Shown here: one piece after another, positions 25,148 to 34,069 of the stretch
Layout of the letters: every line of letters starts with the position of its first letter
Position numbering within the stretch: the stretch's first letter is position 1
Source: Duncaniella sp.
GTDB taxonomy: Bacteria; Bacteroidota; Bacteroidia; Bacteroidales; Muribaculaceae
DNA length: 42,329 bases
Assembly: GCA_023664955.1 (NCBI GenBank)
Contig: JAMPEV010000004.1
Location: 1 to 42,329 of the forward strand
Direction of reading: 5' to 3'
Notes under the pieces: model-generated
The model's database searches: none
The model's input: the letters and a program-made list of their open reading frames with translations, nothing else
Told to the model about the DNA's origin: nothing
Translations under genes and position numbers: made by a program

Positions 25148-28100
25148 TTAATCTTCAGATTGATTTTTGTTTCGTATGTTGTTCTTATACTCCAAAGGTG
25201 TGACTCCGAATTCTTTTTTGAAGCTTATTCCGAAATAGCGTGAGTCACTGAACCCAACCATATAAGCGAGTTCGTTTATACGGATATCGTTATGCTGGTC
25301 AAGCATCCTCTTGGCTGCATGCAATCGGGTTGAGCGGATGAAGTGAGTTGGAGACATATCGGTAAGCTCTTTGAGTTTACGGAATAGATGAGTCTGAGAC
25401 AGTCCAACTTCTTGGGCAAAAGTCGGAATGTCGAATTCAGTTTTATCCAAGTTCCTTTCGACCACATCAGCAGCAAGTTTGAGGAATTTGACATCGCTGG
25501 GTTGGTAATCAAGTTTCTTCAGGTCGATTACCAATTGGCCATCCTCAGCTTTTTTCACTTGTTTTCGAGTTGCGATCTGGGTCGCAATGCAGGCTGTCAA
25601 TGCAGCCGGGTCAAAAGGTTTTGGGAGGTATACATCAGCCCCTGCAGAATAGCTTTCGGTCCGGTCCTCATTTTGACGGCGAGCGGTGAGGACGATAATC
25701 GGGAGGGCTGAAGTGCGTTTATCGTTGCGTAACCTTTTTACGATTTCCAAACCGTCGATATCGGGAAGAGTAAGATCGGTAATCACAGCCGCCGGTGGAT
25801 TTTCAAGGGCTTTCTGCAATCCTTCATTTCCGGAGATTGAAGTTTCAACAATATATTTGCTGCTTAGAATCTGTTTCATTACAAAGAGGAGATCTTCATT
25901 ATCCTCGATTATGAGAATGCGGTGGCGTTCCTGTTCTGATTGAGCAGAAATTTCGGATGAATCAACATTTACACTGTCCTCTATGAAGTTGGAATTAGTT
26001 TCTTCATTTTCAGATGGCTGCTCTTGGTTAATAATTATTTCATCCGGATTGAAGAAAGATTCGTTAATTGGGAGAGTGACTGTGAAACAAGTTCCTTTAC
26101 CCTCCTCGCTATCAACGGATATAGTGCCGTGAGAGAGGTTAACGAGGTCGCGTGTAAGGGAAAGTCCGATTCCGGTTCCGGTGGTATTGTGTTCACGGTA
26201 GTCGCCGTCGTAGAATCTGCTGAAAAGGGTGGTCAGTTTTGCTGCCGGGATACCTTTTCCTGTATCAGAAACTTTTATGACAAAGTGAGAGCGGTCATCG
26301 GTCAGTGACCCTTCGACATAGATTGTGCCGTCAACATCCGAATATTTTGCCGCATTGGAAATAAGGTTATAAAGAATCTTGTCAAGCTTGTCGGAATCGA
26401 AATAGCCCATCACTCTCTGATGTGGAAGCTGGAGTAAGAGAGTCATAGATTTCTTTATTGTGATGGGTCGTAATGCCTCAATGGTATTTTCGATGAATGT
26501 TCCAATATCCCCGTAGCTTACGCGAAGTTTTAGATTGTCATTTTCAGCTTTACGGAATTCAAGAATTTGGCGAAGAAGTCGAACCAGTTTGGCCACGTTG
26601 ATTTCAGCGACATGAGTCAACTGTTCAGTGTCGCTTTCCTTTGAGCGTAATTCTGCGATAGAAGCTGAGATAACGGTGAGAGGGGTAAGGAGTTCGTGGG
26701 TTACATTGGTGAAAAATCGCAGCTTAGTACGGTTGAGTTCTTCCAAATTTTTCTTTTCTTGCTCGATAGCCCACAATTCGTTTTTACGGTGTTCACGCCG
26801 GCGCACCCAAAGTAACATCAATCCCAGTGCGGCCAAAATCAGCAAAGCGTAAATGATTTTTGCAAAGGTCGACAGATACCAGGGGGGTAATATTACAAGA
26901 TTAAGAGTCTTTTCTTCACCTCTTATCGATGAGTCACCATTGTCGATGCGCAGCCGGAAGGTGTATCTACCCGGTGTCATACGAGTATATGTTGCATAGT
27001 TATGACCCGGGAGGGTATGCTGCCATTCTTTGTCATAACCGTCAAGCTTGTAGACGAATGATGCGTTTTCCGAATTTTTATAATTGAAGTCAGCAAACTC
27101 TATGCTGAAATTGTTGAGCCGGTTAGATATTTTAATTTCACTACTATATATCGGGATAGTGTCACCACTGATAGATAAACGGTCGTTGAGGGGCAATTCG
27201 CTGTAAGATTGGTTGTTGAAATGAATGTCAGTAAATCCGAACATCGAATCGTTTTTCATGTCTGTGGAGTCGGTTTGCAAGTTAGAGATGTCAATTATTT
27301 CAAAACCGAAGCGAGTTGGAAGGACGAGTGTGGAATCAGAGGCCATTCCATTGTAGAAGAAATAGTCACTTTTCAGCCCGTTTCTTGTGGTGAATACAGA
27401 GCGTTCGTTAGTGTTATCAGGGTTAATTCTGAATAAACCGTGATTGGTGGCCACCCAAATGGTACCATTGGAGTCTTCGTTTATCAAAGAAATAAGGCCG
27501 AAACCATAATTAGTCACATGGTCGATGATATTGAATGACCCATTTTCCGGATTATATATCCAAAGGCCTTCATCCTCAGTACCAATGTATATGCCGGGGT
27601 AATTCTTAGAAGAGGCGATAGCAAGAATGACCGGCTGAAATCCATCAGGAAGTGTAAGCCTGAAACTATCAGCAGAAATCTCTTCCCGGATTAGATTATC
27701 AATCGCTAAGTAGAAAATGCCGTCATTAAGAGTTGCCACATAGATTTTACCATCCTTTTCACAGAATCCCATTACGTCACCAATATTAGTGATTGTGAGT
27801 TCACGACCATCGTGAGTTACTACTCCTACACCGCTCATCGTTCCTATCCAAACATTACCCTTACTATCAGTGAAAAGGCGCATCACATGATTGTTAGGCA
27901 CTGCTTTGGAATTATGGCTTTTAAGGATTCTAAGGGTGTTATTAACCGGTGAGTATATACGCAAACCGCCGGCATTTGAACCGAGGTAGTAGTTACCTTT
28001 CATATCTTCTGTGATAGAAAATGTAGAAGGGATGGATGATAGGGGAGAAATACTGCTATTGCGATGGTCAATCCATTTATCAGAATTGGCTTCATTGCTC

Positions 28101-29209
28101 ATAAGAGGGTAGGTGGTGCTACTGGTCCACAGAGTGCCATTTTTATCTTCGTAAACTGTTAAAGCGGCCCCGAAGTCGGATGGCAAGGAGGGACGAGAAG
28201 TGTTGCCTATTGTCAGTTCCTGTGTGGTATCACAGAAATAGATACCATCCTCGGAGGTTGAGATCCATATTATCCCATCATTTGTCCATATATTCGCAAT
28301 GTGATTATCTTCAAAGTTATCAATTTTGCTTATATCGTTTAGGTTATTGAGGTCGCAGGAAAACAATCCCATATTTGTCGCAAGAAGCAATTCATCAGGG
28401 TCAGCTGTTTCGCCAAATGCCAAAACACGGAATTCATTGGTAATCTTATCAGGGACTAATCGTTCAAGTCTACATTCAGAAGTGGAGTATGGGGATATAA
28501 CTCTATAAATACCTGATGAATAGGTTCCTATTAATATCCAATCATGAGAATCTTGATAAATACATTTAACAGCTGATAGTCCATCGGGCACATTACATCG
28601 ATACACGTTTGCATCATGAGGTGAATATCGGAGAAGTCCGCCGTTTACTCCAATCCAAATTTGTCCCACTTTGTCCTGAAAAATAGAATTGGTAGTGGCT
28701 AAGCCAAGCGAACCATCCTTATCGTCAAGAATAGTAGTTAATTCAGCTGTTTTCGGATTGTAGCTAACCATGCGATTGTCGCAAGCTACAAGCAACTCAC
28801 CTGACCTGGTGAGGTAAATCTCCTTAAAGGAATTACTTTCTAAATTTTCTACGGCTTTAAATTTTCCAATCTGTTTGTCGTAATATCCTAATGCAATATT
28901 TGTGATGAAATATATTTTGCCATTATTGCCCGGCACGACTGAAAGTACGTTATTGTAGAGCTTTGGCTTGGTGTGGCCTGAGAGAGGAAGCAAGGTGGTT
29001 ACTCGGGAGCCGTTGAACATTGATAATCCATAGCGTGTCGCAATCCATATAATCCCTTCTTCATCCATAGTGACATTTAGAATGTCATTGGAATAAAGAC
29101 CATCTTCAGTGCTAAGGTGTCGCCATTGTGTTTCAGAACCGATAGCCGGAACTGAGACGATTATAAGGAAGAGTAAGGTATGGATTAATGCTGATATGGA
29201 GAGTCGCAT
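25148..29209 (-). CDS. Hybrid two-component system regulator (one-piece sensor kinase / AraC regulator)
   Basis: 1353 residues in the full HTCS order. Signal/first membrane segment 7-23. The periplasmic sensor (about 28-690) consists of repeated two-component propeller blades (IIWIATRYGLSMF, QIWIGVNGGLLRY, NVWIGTMSGVGV, TIWVATNHGLFRI). A Y_Y_Y domain follows (about 695-775), then a transmembrane helix (783-801), HisKA with phospho-acceptor His838 (VTHELLTPL), HATPase (about 935-1047, SNAAKYS, DTGKGIP, GTGIGLSL), a receiver (about 1097-1215, Asp1145, Lys1197) and an AraC HTH (about 1250-1345). In this family an oligosaccharide bound to the periplasmic propeller switches on the PUL. The downstream susC is its likely target. 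All key residues are present. No promoter is seen in the 36-bp gap before it, so it may be transcribed from the upstream transporter gene. Confidence 0.96.
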   Translation of the reverse strand: MRLSISALIHTLLFLIIVSVPAIGSETQWRHLSTEDGLYSNDILNVTMDEEGIIWIATRYGLSMFNGSRVTTLLPLSGHTKPKLYNNVLSVVPGNNGKIYFITNIALGYYDKQIGKFKAVENLESNSFKEIYLTRSGELLVACDNRMVSYNPKTAELTTILDDKDGSLGLATTNSIFQDKVGQIWIGVNGGLLRYSPHDANVYRCNVPDGLSAVKCIYQDSHDWILIGTYSSGIYRVISPYSTSECRLERLVPDKITNEFRVLAFGETADPDELLLATNMGLFSCDLNNLNDISKIDNFEDNHIANIWTNDGIIWISTSEDGIYFCDTTQELTIGNTSRPSLPSDFGAALTVYEDKNGTLWTSSTTYPLMSNEANSDKWIDHRNSSISPLSSIPSTFSITEDMKGNYYLGSNAGGLRIYSPVNNTLRILKSHNSKAVPNNHVMRLFTDSKGNVWIGTMSGVGVVTHDGRELTITNIGDVMGFCEKDGKIYVATLNDGIFYLAIDNLIREEISADSFRLTLPDGFQPVILAIASSKNYPGIYIGTEDEGLWIYNPENGSFNIIDHVTNYGFGLISLINEDSNGTIWVATNHGLFRINPDNTNERSVFTTRNGLKSDYFFYNGMASDSTLVLPTRFGFEIIDISNLQTDSTDMKNDSMFGFTDIHFNNQSYSELPLNDRLSISGDTIPIYSSEIKISNRLNNFSIEFADFNYKNSENASFVYKLDGYDKEWQHTLPGHNYATYTRMTPGRYTFRLRIDNGDSSIRGEEKTLNLVILPPWYLSTFAKIIYALLILAALGLMLLWVRRREHRKNELWAIEQEKKNLEELNRTKLRFFTNVTHELLTPLTVISASIAELRSKESDTEQLTHVAEINVAKLVRLLRQILEFRKAENDNLKLRVSYGDIGTFIENTIEALRPITIKKSMTLLLQLPHQRVMGYFDSDKLDKILYNLISNAAKYSDVDGTIYVEGSLTDDRSHFVIKVSDTGKGIPAAKLTTLFSRFYDGDYREHNTTGTGIGLSLTRDLVNLSHGTISVDSEEGKGTCFTVTLPINESFFNPDEIIINQEQPSENEETNSNFIEDSVNVDSSEISAQSEQERHRILIIEDNEDLLFVMKQILSSKYIVETSISGNEGLQKALENPPAAVITDLTLPDIDGLEIVKRLRNDKRTSALPIIVLTARRQNEDRTESYSAGADVYLPKPFDPAALTACIATQIATRKQVKKAEDGQLVIDLKKLDYQPSDVKFLKLAADVVERNLDKTEFDIPTFAQEVGLSQTHLFRKLKELTDMSPTHFIRSTRLHAAKRMLDQHNDIRINELAYMVGFSDSRYFGISFKKEFGVTPLEYKNNIRNKNQSED

Positions 29210-29245
29210 AGGTGATATGATTATACTGATTTTTGAAATGATTCT

Positions 29246-31081
29246 TTAGAATGGGAATACCAGCGGTATGAGGAATATCATTATTATTCCCATAACCAAT
29301 TGCAATAGTCCACCGACTTTGAAATAATCGCCGAATGTGTATCCTCCGGCTGTCATTACAAGAGCATTCGGAGGTGTTGAGAAAGGGGATGCAAAACAGA
29401 GAGAAGCGCCAAAGCTTACCGCAAACAGAAAAGGCAGGGGACTAACACCAAAGGATATGGCACTCTGCATGGCTATCGGAGCCATGAGCACAGCGGTGGC
29501 CGTATTGGATATGAACAGTGTCATGACTGATGTTGCCATATATATACTTGCCATAAGAACATGTGGTCCCATGGCTCCGAACAAGCCTACAAGAGTTGAG
29601 GAGAACAATCGGTCGACACCGGTCTTTTCAAGAGCGAGGCTCATTGGCATCATTGCGGCAATCAGCACTATCGACTCCCAATTTATGGTCTTATAAGCAT
29701 CGGCTACAGTCCTGAAACAACCGCACAGCACCATTAGGAGGGCTGCTATTGTAACAGCGATTACGGAGGGAATAGAATCAATTACGAGTCCGACAATCAT
29801 CGCCAGCATTATGAACGCTACGAGTGGTGCCTTATAATCGAGTGTGACTTTATTGGCGAGATTTTGGGGCTGACCGAGCACCACCCATCTTGAAGAGGCC
29901 ACGCTCAATCGGGATATGTCATTCCAAGTACCCTGCACTAAAAGCACATCGTTACGTTGCAAAGTAAGGTCCTTTAGATCTTTTGTGAGGAATTCACGTC
30001 CACGCCTTACTCCTAATATATTGAGGTTAAAACGATTTCTGAAGTCAAGGTCGGCTATTGTCCCTTTGAGCAATGTGGAATTGGGCATAGGTATAATTTC
30101 AGCAAGCCCTATGTCATAGAAACGCAGGTTTTTACGTGTGTCCTCCGGCTCTGTGTCTAATACAAGACCATAATCATTGGCAAATTTCTCAACACCTTCC
30201 ATAGACCCTCTTACGAAAATAGAATCGCCGGAATCAACCGTAGATTTTGCTGTAGGCGCTTCCTGAGTCACACTTTTCAAAATTCCGGAACCCTTAGCCA
30301 CACGTAGTTCGAGCACATCGAGACCGTAATTGGAGCGTAGGGATAGAGCGCCTAAAGTCAGACCGTTGATAGGTGAGGATTTAGGCACTTCAAGTCGCCA
30401 TAAATCCTCATTAAGATGGTATTCTTCCACCAATCGGCCAAGCGTCCGTTCCTTAGAGTCGGATGGAGAATTCTGACTGTCTTTTTTCTTCACAAGCCAT
30501 TTGCTCAAAGGAATTAAAAGCATAGTGCCGATGCCGAGACATATGATGCCTGTGGGAAGAAACGAGAACATAGTCAGAGGTGTGCCACCCGACTCCTCCC
30601 ATACTTCAGCAATCACAAGGTTGGGCGGTGTTCCTATCAAAGTCAGCATACCCCCGATACTCGATGCAAAAGCGATTGGCATGAGGAGGCGAGATGTAGA
30701 CACGCTTGTGGATGCAGCCATCGAAACAACAATGGGGAGCATGAGAGCTACTGTGCCGGTATTGCTCACAAATCCTCCTATTAGTCCGGTTGCGATAACC
30801 ACTACAAGGAATAGGCGCGTGGGGTTATTGCCTCCTAATCCGGATAATTTGGCACCAATCATTTTTGCAAGACCGGAATTGAAAACGGCCGCTCCTACTA
30901 CAAACAATCCCGCCATCATTATCACGATGGAATTTGAAAATCCGGAAAAAGCTTCCGACACATCAAGTACCCCACCGCACACCAGGACCATTAGGGCTAT
31001 CAGTGCGACTACGTCAGAGCGAATTTTCCCTATTGCGAAAAAGATAGCGGCTACAACGAGCGTTACAAGGGTGAGTATCAT
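29246..31081 (-). CDS. SLC13/DASS-family transporter with two RCK_C (TrkA-C) domains
   Basis: 611 residues. Two membrane halves, about 1-205 and 410-611, each carry a Ser-Asn-Thr hairpin motif (SNTGTVALMLP and SNTATAVLMAP) and a Pro-rich partner (GTPPNLVIA and STPPNALVM), the signature of the DASS/SLC13 fold. A soluble insert between them has two RCK_C-like beta-alpha domains (about 225-310 and 325-405, ending VLLVQGTWND). Relatives take up sulfate, phosphate, or di- and tricarboxylates with sodium or protons; the substrate here cannot be told. It lies between the aldo/keto reductase (25 bp upstream) and the HTCS (36 bp downstream), all on one strand, so co-transcription with either is possible. 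The link to the PUL is positional only. Confidence 0.9.
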   Translation of the reverse strand: MILTLVTLVVAAIFFAIGKIRSDVVALIALMVLVCGGVLDVSEAFSGFSNSIVIMMAGLFVVGAAVFNSGLAKMIGAKLSGLGGNNPTRLFLVVVIATGLIGGFVSNTGTVALMLPIVVSMAASTSVSTSRLLMPIAFASSIGGMLTLIGTPPNLVIAEVWEESGGTPLTMFSFLPTGIICLGIGTMLLIPLSKWLVKKKDSQNSPSDSKERTLGRLVEEYHLNEDLWRLEVPKSSPINGLTLGALSLRSNYGLDVLELRVAKGSGILKSVTQEAPTAKSTVDSGDSIFVRGSMEGVEKFANDYGLVLDTEPEDTRKNLRFYDIGLAEIIPMPNSTLLKGTIADLDFRNRFNLNILGVRRGREFLTKDLKDLTLQRNDVLLVQGTWNDISRLSVASSRWVVLGQPQNLANKVTLDYKAPLVAFIMLAMIVGLVIDSIPSVIAVTIAALLMVLCGCFRTVADAYKTINWESIVLIAAMMPMSLALEKTGVDRLFSSTLVGLFGAMGPHVLMASIYMATSVMTLFISNTATAVLMAPIAMQSAISFGVSPLPFLFAVSFGASLCFASPFSTPPNALVMTAGGYTFGDYFKVGGLLQLVMGIIMIFLIPLVFPF

Positions 31082-31106
31082 CGTAGTATAGTGGTTTAGA
31101 TGTGCA

Positions 31107-32519
31107 TTAAAGTTTGTCTTGCTTTAGTTGTTCAACGAATTGGTCGATGCGGTGAAGTTGCTTGGGGATATTGATATTCTGAGGGCAGTGTGGCACACAA
31201 CGGCGGCAGCCTATGCAGTGACACGCTTGCCGTAGTTTGGGTACGCTTCGGTCGTAGCCTATGAGGAAAGCTCGGCGAGCCTCGCGATAGTTGAGCGACT
31301 GCTTGCTCTCAGGTACATTACCTTGATTGACACACTTATTATAATGCAGCAGTATAGCTGGAATATCAAGTCCATATGGGCACGGCATGCAGTATTTGCA
31401 GTCATTGCATGGGATTGTAGGATACTGCACCATCAGATTTGCCGTTTCATAGAGATAATCTATGTCATCGTTGGATAGCGGTTTCAGTGGACAGTAAGAT
31501 CGTAGGTTGTCTTGTAGATGTTCCATGTATGTCATACCGCTTAGCACGGTGAGCACCTTAGGGAAAGTACCGGCATAACGGAAAGCCCAGGAAGCTACGC
31601 TGCGTTCCGGTTCCTGTTGTTTGAGACGTTCCACAATGTGGTTGGGCACATTGGCAAGTCGTCCACCGAGCAGAGGCTCCATGATTACTGCCGGAATGTC
31701 GCGCTTAGCGAGCTCATTGTAAAGATACTCAGCATCGGTGTTGCGTTTGTTCAGTTCCTTGGCATGATGCCAGTCGAGGTAATTGAGCTGAATCTGTACG
31801 AAATCCCATTGGTATTTATCGTGATTCTCAAGGAGATAGTCAAATACTTTTATATCGCCGTGATATGAGAAACCGAGATTCCTGATGCGACCGGCTTCAC
31901 GTTCCTTCAAGAGGAAATCGAGCATTCCGTTGTCAATATATCTTTTCTTGAAAGTTTCCATGCCATCATCGCCCATGCCGATGCCATGGAGCAAGAGATA
32001 GTCGATGTAATCAACTTGGAGATACTTGAACGAGTCGTTGTACATTTTCATTGATGCTTCTCTACTCCATGTTTGTGGCGCAAAATTTGACAACTTAGTG
32101 GCGATGAGATACTTCTCTCGAGGATGTCGCTTTAAGGCTATACCGGTTACTTCCTCAGAGCGTCCCTTGCAGTAGGCTGGAGATGTGTCGAAATAGTTGA
32201 CGCCGTGGGCTATTGCGTAGTCCACGAGCTCGTTGATGGCCTCCTGGTCGAGTTCGCCGACGTGTTCGGTACCTTCTGGATGTTGCGGCCAACGCATACA
32301 ACCGTAGCCTAACAGTGACACCTTTTCCCCGGTTCTCGGACTAATTCGATAGGTCATCTGGTCCGTTGGAATCTCACCCAAGGCGGTAGAACCGTTAGGT
32401 GAAGTTACCGGATTTTTCTTAGAATCGCAGCCTATCAGTGCAGTAGCCGATGCGGCAGCAGTACCAACCCCGATGCGAGTTAGAAATTCTCGGCGAGTTA
32501 TGTTGTTTTCAATTTTCAT
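31107..32519 (-). CDS. Tat-type lipoprotein: aldo/keto reductase fold fused to a di-[4Fe-4S] ferredoxin domain
   Basis: 470 residues. The N-terminus TRREFLTRIG is a twin-arginine motif, followed by a small-residue helix and a lipobox-like LIG-C (Cys31). Residues about 55-345 form an aldo/keto reductase barrel retaining the tetrad Asp111, Tyr116, Lys142 and His178 (NYFDTSPAY, ATKLS, LLLHGIG). The C-terminal region (about 365-455) has a Cys cluster CNDCKYCMPCP (371-381) and a classical CIGCRRCVPHCP (435-446) motif. Ordinary aldo/keto reductases use NADPH; a copy exported by Tat would have no NADPH, which suggests electrons arrive through its Fe-S centres. Physiological substrate unknown. It sits 18 bp after a polytopic multi-[4Fe-4S] protein, the likely electron donor. 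Such Fe-S aldo/keto reductases are known in anaerobes but are usually described as cytoplasmic. Confidence 0.88.
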   Translation of the reverse strand: MKIENNITRREFLTRIGVGTAAASATALIGCDSKKNPVTSPNGSTALGEIPTDQMTYRISPRTGEKVSLLGYGCMRWPQHPEGTEHVGELDQEAINELVDYAIAHGVNYFDTSPAYCKGRSEEVTGIALKRHPREKYLIATKLSNFAPQTWSREASMKMYNDSFKYLQVDYIDYLLLHGIGMGDDGMETFKKRYIDNGMLDFLLKEREAGRIRNLGFSYHGDIKVFDYLLENHDKYQWDFVQIQLNYLDWHHAKELNKRNTDAEYLYNELAKRDIPAVIMEPLLGGRLANVPNHIVERLKQQEPERSVASWAFRYAGTFPKVLTVLSGMTYMEHLQDNLRSYCPLKPLSNDDIDYLYETANLMVQYPTIPCNDCKYCMPCPYGLDIPAILLHYNKCVNQGNVPESKQSLNYREARRAFLIGYDRSVPKLRQACHCIGCRRCVPHCPQNINIPKQLHRIDQFVEQLKQDKL

Positions 32520-32537
32520 TGTAATAGAGTAAGGAGA

Positions 32538-34034
32538 TTAGATGTTAATATGAACTTTGTTGCCTTCGACATATATGGCACTGAATGGGCGCGAGGGGCA
32601 AAGATTCTCACAAGCGCCACATCCTATACATACAGCCTCGTTTACCACCGGAATCTTTGGCGATTCATGATTGTTCTTGTCGGAAGCTACCATGATGATG
32701 GCTCCTACCGGGCAGTGACGTTCGCAATTGCCACATTCCACCCCTTCGGTTAAGGGTATGCAATTCTCCTTAACCCATACTGCATGACCAATCTGAATAG
32801 CAGATTTATCAGCGGTAGTAATATTCATTATTGCACCTGCAGGACACACGTCAGAACATTTTGTACATTCCGGACGGCAGTAGCCGCGTTCGTAAGAAGA
32901 TTCGGGCTGCATGAGCCGTGAAAGGTCGGTCGACGGACGTAATACCTCGTTGGGACATACAGACACGCAGAGCTGACATGCCGTGCAATGAGAAGTGAGA
33001 TGACGGAGACTGATAGCTCCGGGAGGCACGATCGGAGTGTTTCGTGAAGGTATCTTCTTGTCCTCAATTGCTACAAGGCCGCCATCCACCGTTTTATCCT
33101 GAGCTTTAAGCACTGCTGTTGAAGCTAATATGGCAGAAGCGGAGAGGAATTGCCGGCGAGATGTATCCGTGGTTTCCGAAGCTATGTTGTAAGAATCCAT
33201 TTTACTGCTCATTTGACGGTGGTAGGTGTAGGTGATTGCTCCTTTGTGGCATTTACCGATACAATCCATGCACGCCACACATCGAGAATAGTCAATATCA
33301 TGAGCTTTGCTATTGATGCATGCAGCTTTGCAATTACGAGCGCAAAGACCGCAACTGTTACATTTCGAAGTGTCGATAACCGGGCGTAGAAGCGAGAAAC
33401 GTGAAAGGAAACCAAGCACCGTGCCCACCGGACAGATTGTGTTGCAATAAGTACGGCCATTTCGCCATGCGAGGATGGCAAGAGTGATGATAGTTATGAC
33501 GGCCACACTGAAAGTGACACCGCCACGCACCCACACGTCAACTGTGTAAAATGCGTAACTATCGTGAGCCTCAGCCCATTGAGCAAGGAGATTATTGCCG
33601 AATTGCCAAATAGGGACAAGCAGGCTATGCACGATGCGGCCGTATGCGCTGTAAGGAGCGAATAGAGCCACAATGTATCCTAAACCGAGTATAAAAGCTA
33701 TAATAACTATGCCAAGCATAGTATATCGCAATATATTCTTAGCTGGAGAATAACTATAACGGTTTTTCTGAGCTTTCTTTCCCGCCCATCCGAAAAAGTC
33801 CTGCATCACGCCGAGGGGACAAATCACAGAGCAGAAAGCACGGCCGAAGAGTAAGGTCAATGCTACAAGGAATACTAACACTCCGAAGTTGAAGGCAAGT
33901 AATGCCGGAAGGAATTGGATTTTGGCCATCCATCCGAGCCATGTGTGCACAGTACCTGTGAAGTCCAGGAAAAGCAGCGTGACGCATATGATGAATATGA
34001 TGGCGAGGGTTACTCTAAGTTTACGTAAGCTCAT
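32538..34034 (-). CDS. Polytopic multi-[4Fe-4S] membrane protein (NapH-like) with an internal Tat-like motif
   Basis: 498 residues. The N-terminal half has about four helices (near 8-24, 44-63, 104-126, 172-190) and the NapH/CcoG-type cysteine motifs CSVICPLG (68-75) and CNTICPVG (197-204). A first ferredoxin pair lies at 225-262 (CNSCGLCARNC, CVACMDCIGKC). At 292-297 is an internal SRRQFL followed by a hydrophobic stretch (298-311) and Ala-Gln, the form of a Tat signal. After it come further [4Fe-4S] motifs: CTACQLCVSVCP (350-361), CRPECTKCSDVCP (386-398), CGNCERHCP (434-442) and CIGCGACENLCP (469-480). This would place Fe-S clusters on both sides of the membrane as an electron wire. The direct neighbour is the Fe-S aldo/keto reductase-like lipoprotein. 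No catalytic molybdenum or nickel subunit is near. Confidence 0.9.
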   Translation of the reverse strand: MSLRKLRVTLAIIFIICVTLLFLDFTGTVHTWLGWMAKIQFLPALLAFNFGVLVFLVALTLLFGRAFCSVICPLGVMQDFFGWAGKKAQKNRYSYSPAKNILRYTMLGIVIIAFILGLGYIVALFAPYSAYGRIVHSLLVPIWQFGNNLLAQWAEAHDSYAFYTVDVWVRGGVTFSVAVITIITLAILAWRNGRTYCNTICPVGTVLGFLSRFSLLRPVIDTSKCNSCGLCARNCKAACINSKAHDIDYSRCVACMDCIGKCHKGAITYTYHRQMSSKMDSYNIASETTDTSRRQFLSASAILASTAVLKAQDKTVDGGLVAIEDKKIPSRNTPIVPPGAISLRHLTSHCTACQLCVSVCPNEVLRPSTDLSRLMQPESSYERGYCRPECTKCSDVCPAGAIMNITTADKSAIQIGHAVWVKENCIPLTEGVECGNCERHCPVGAIIMVASDKNNHESPKIPVVNEAVCIGCGACENLCPSRPFSAIYVEGNKVHINI

Positions 34035-34069
34035 TATTTATTAATTGGTCTATTATCGGTTATTGTGTG

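Noticed and set aside
30501-31091. Plus-strand ORF of 196 residues, Thr/Ile/Pro-rich.
   Set aside because: Antisense of the hydrophobic transporter gene; such shadows are common opposite membrane proteins.
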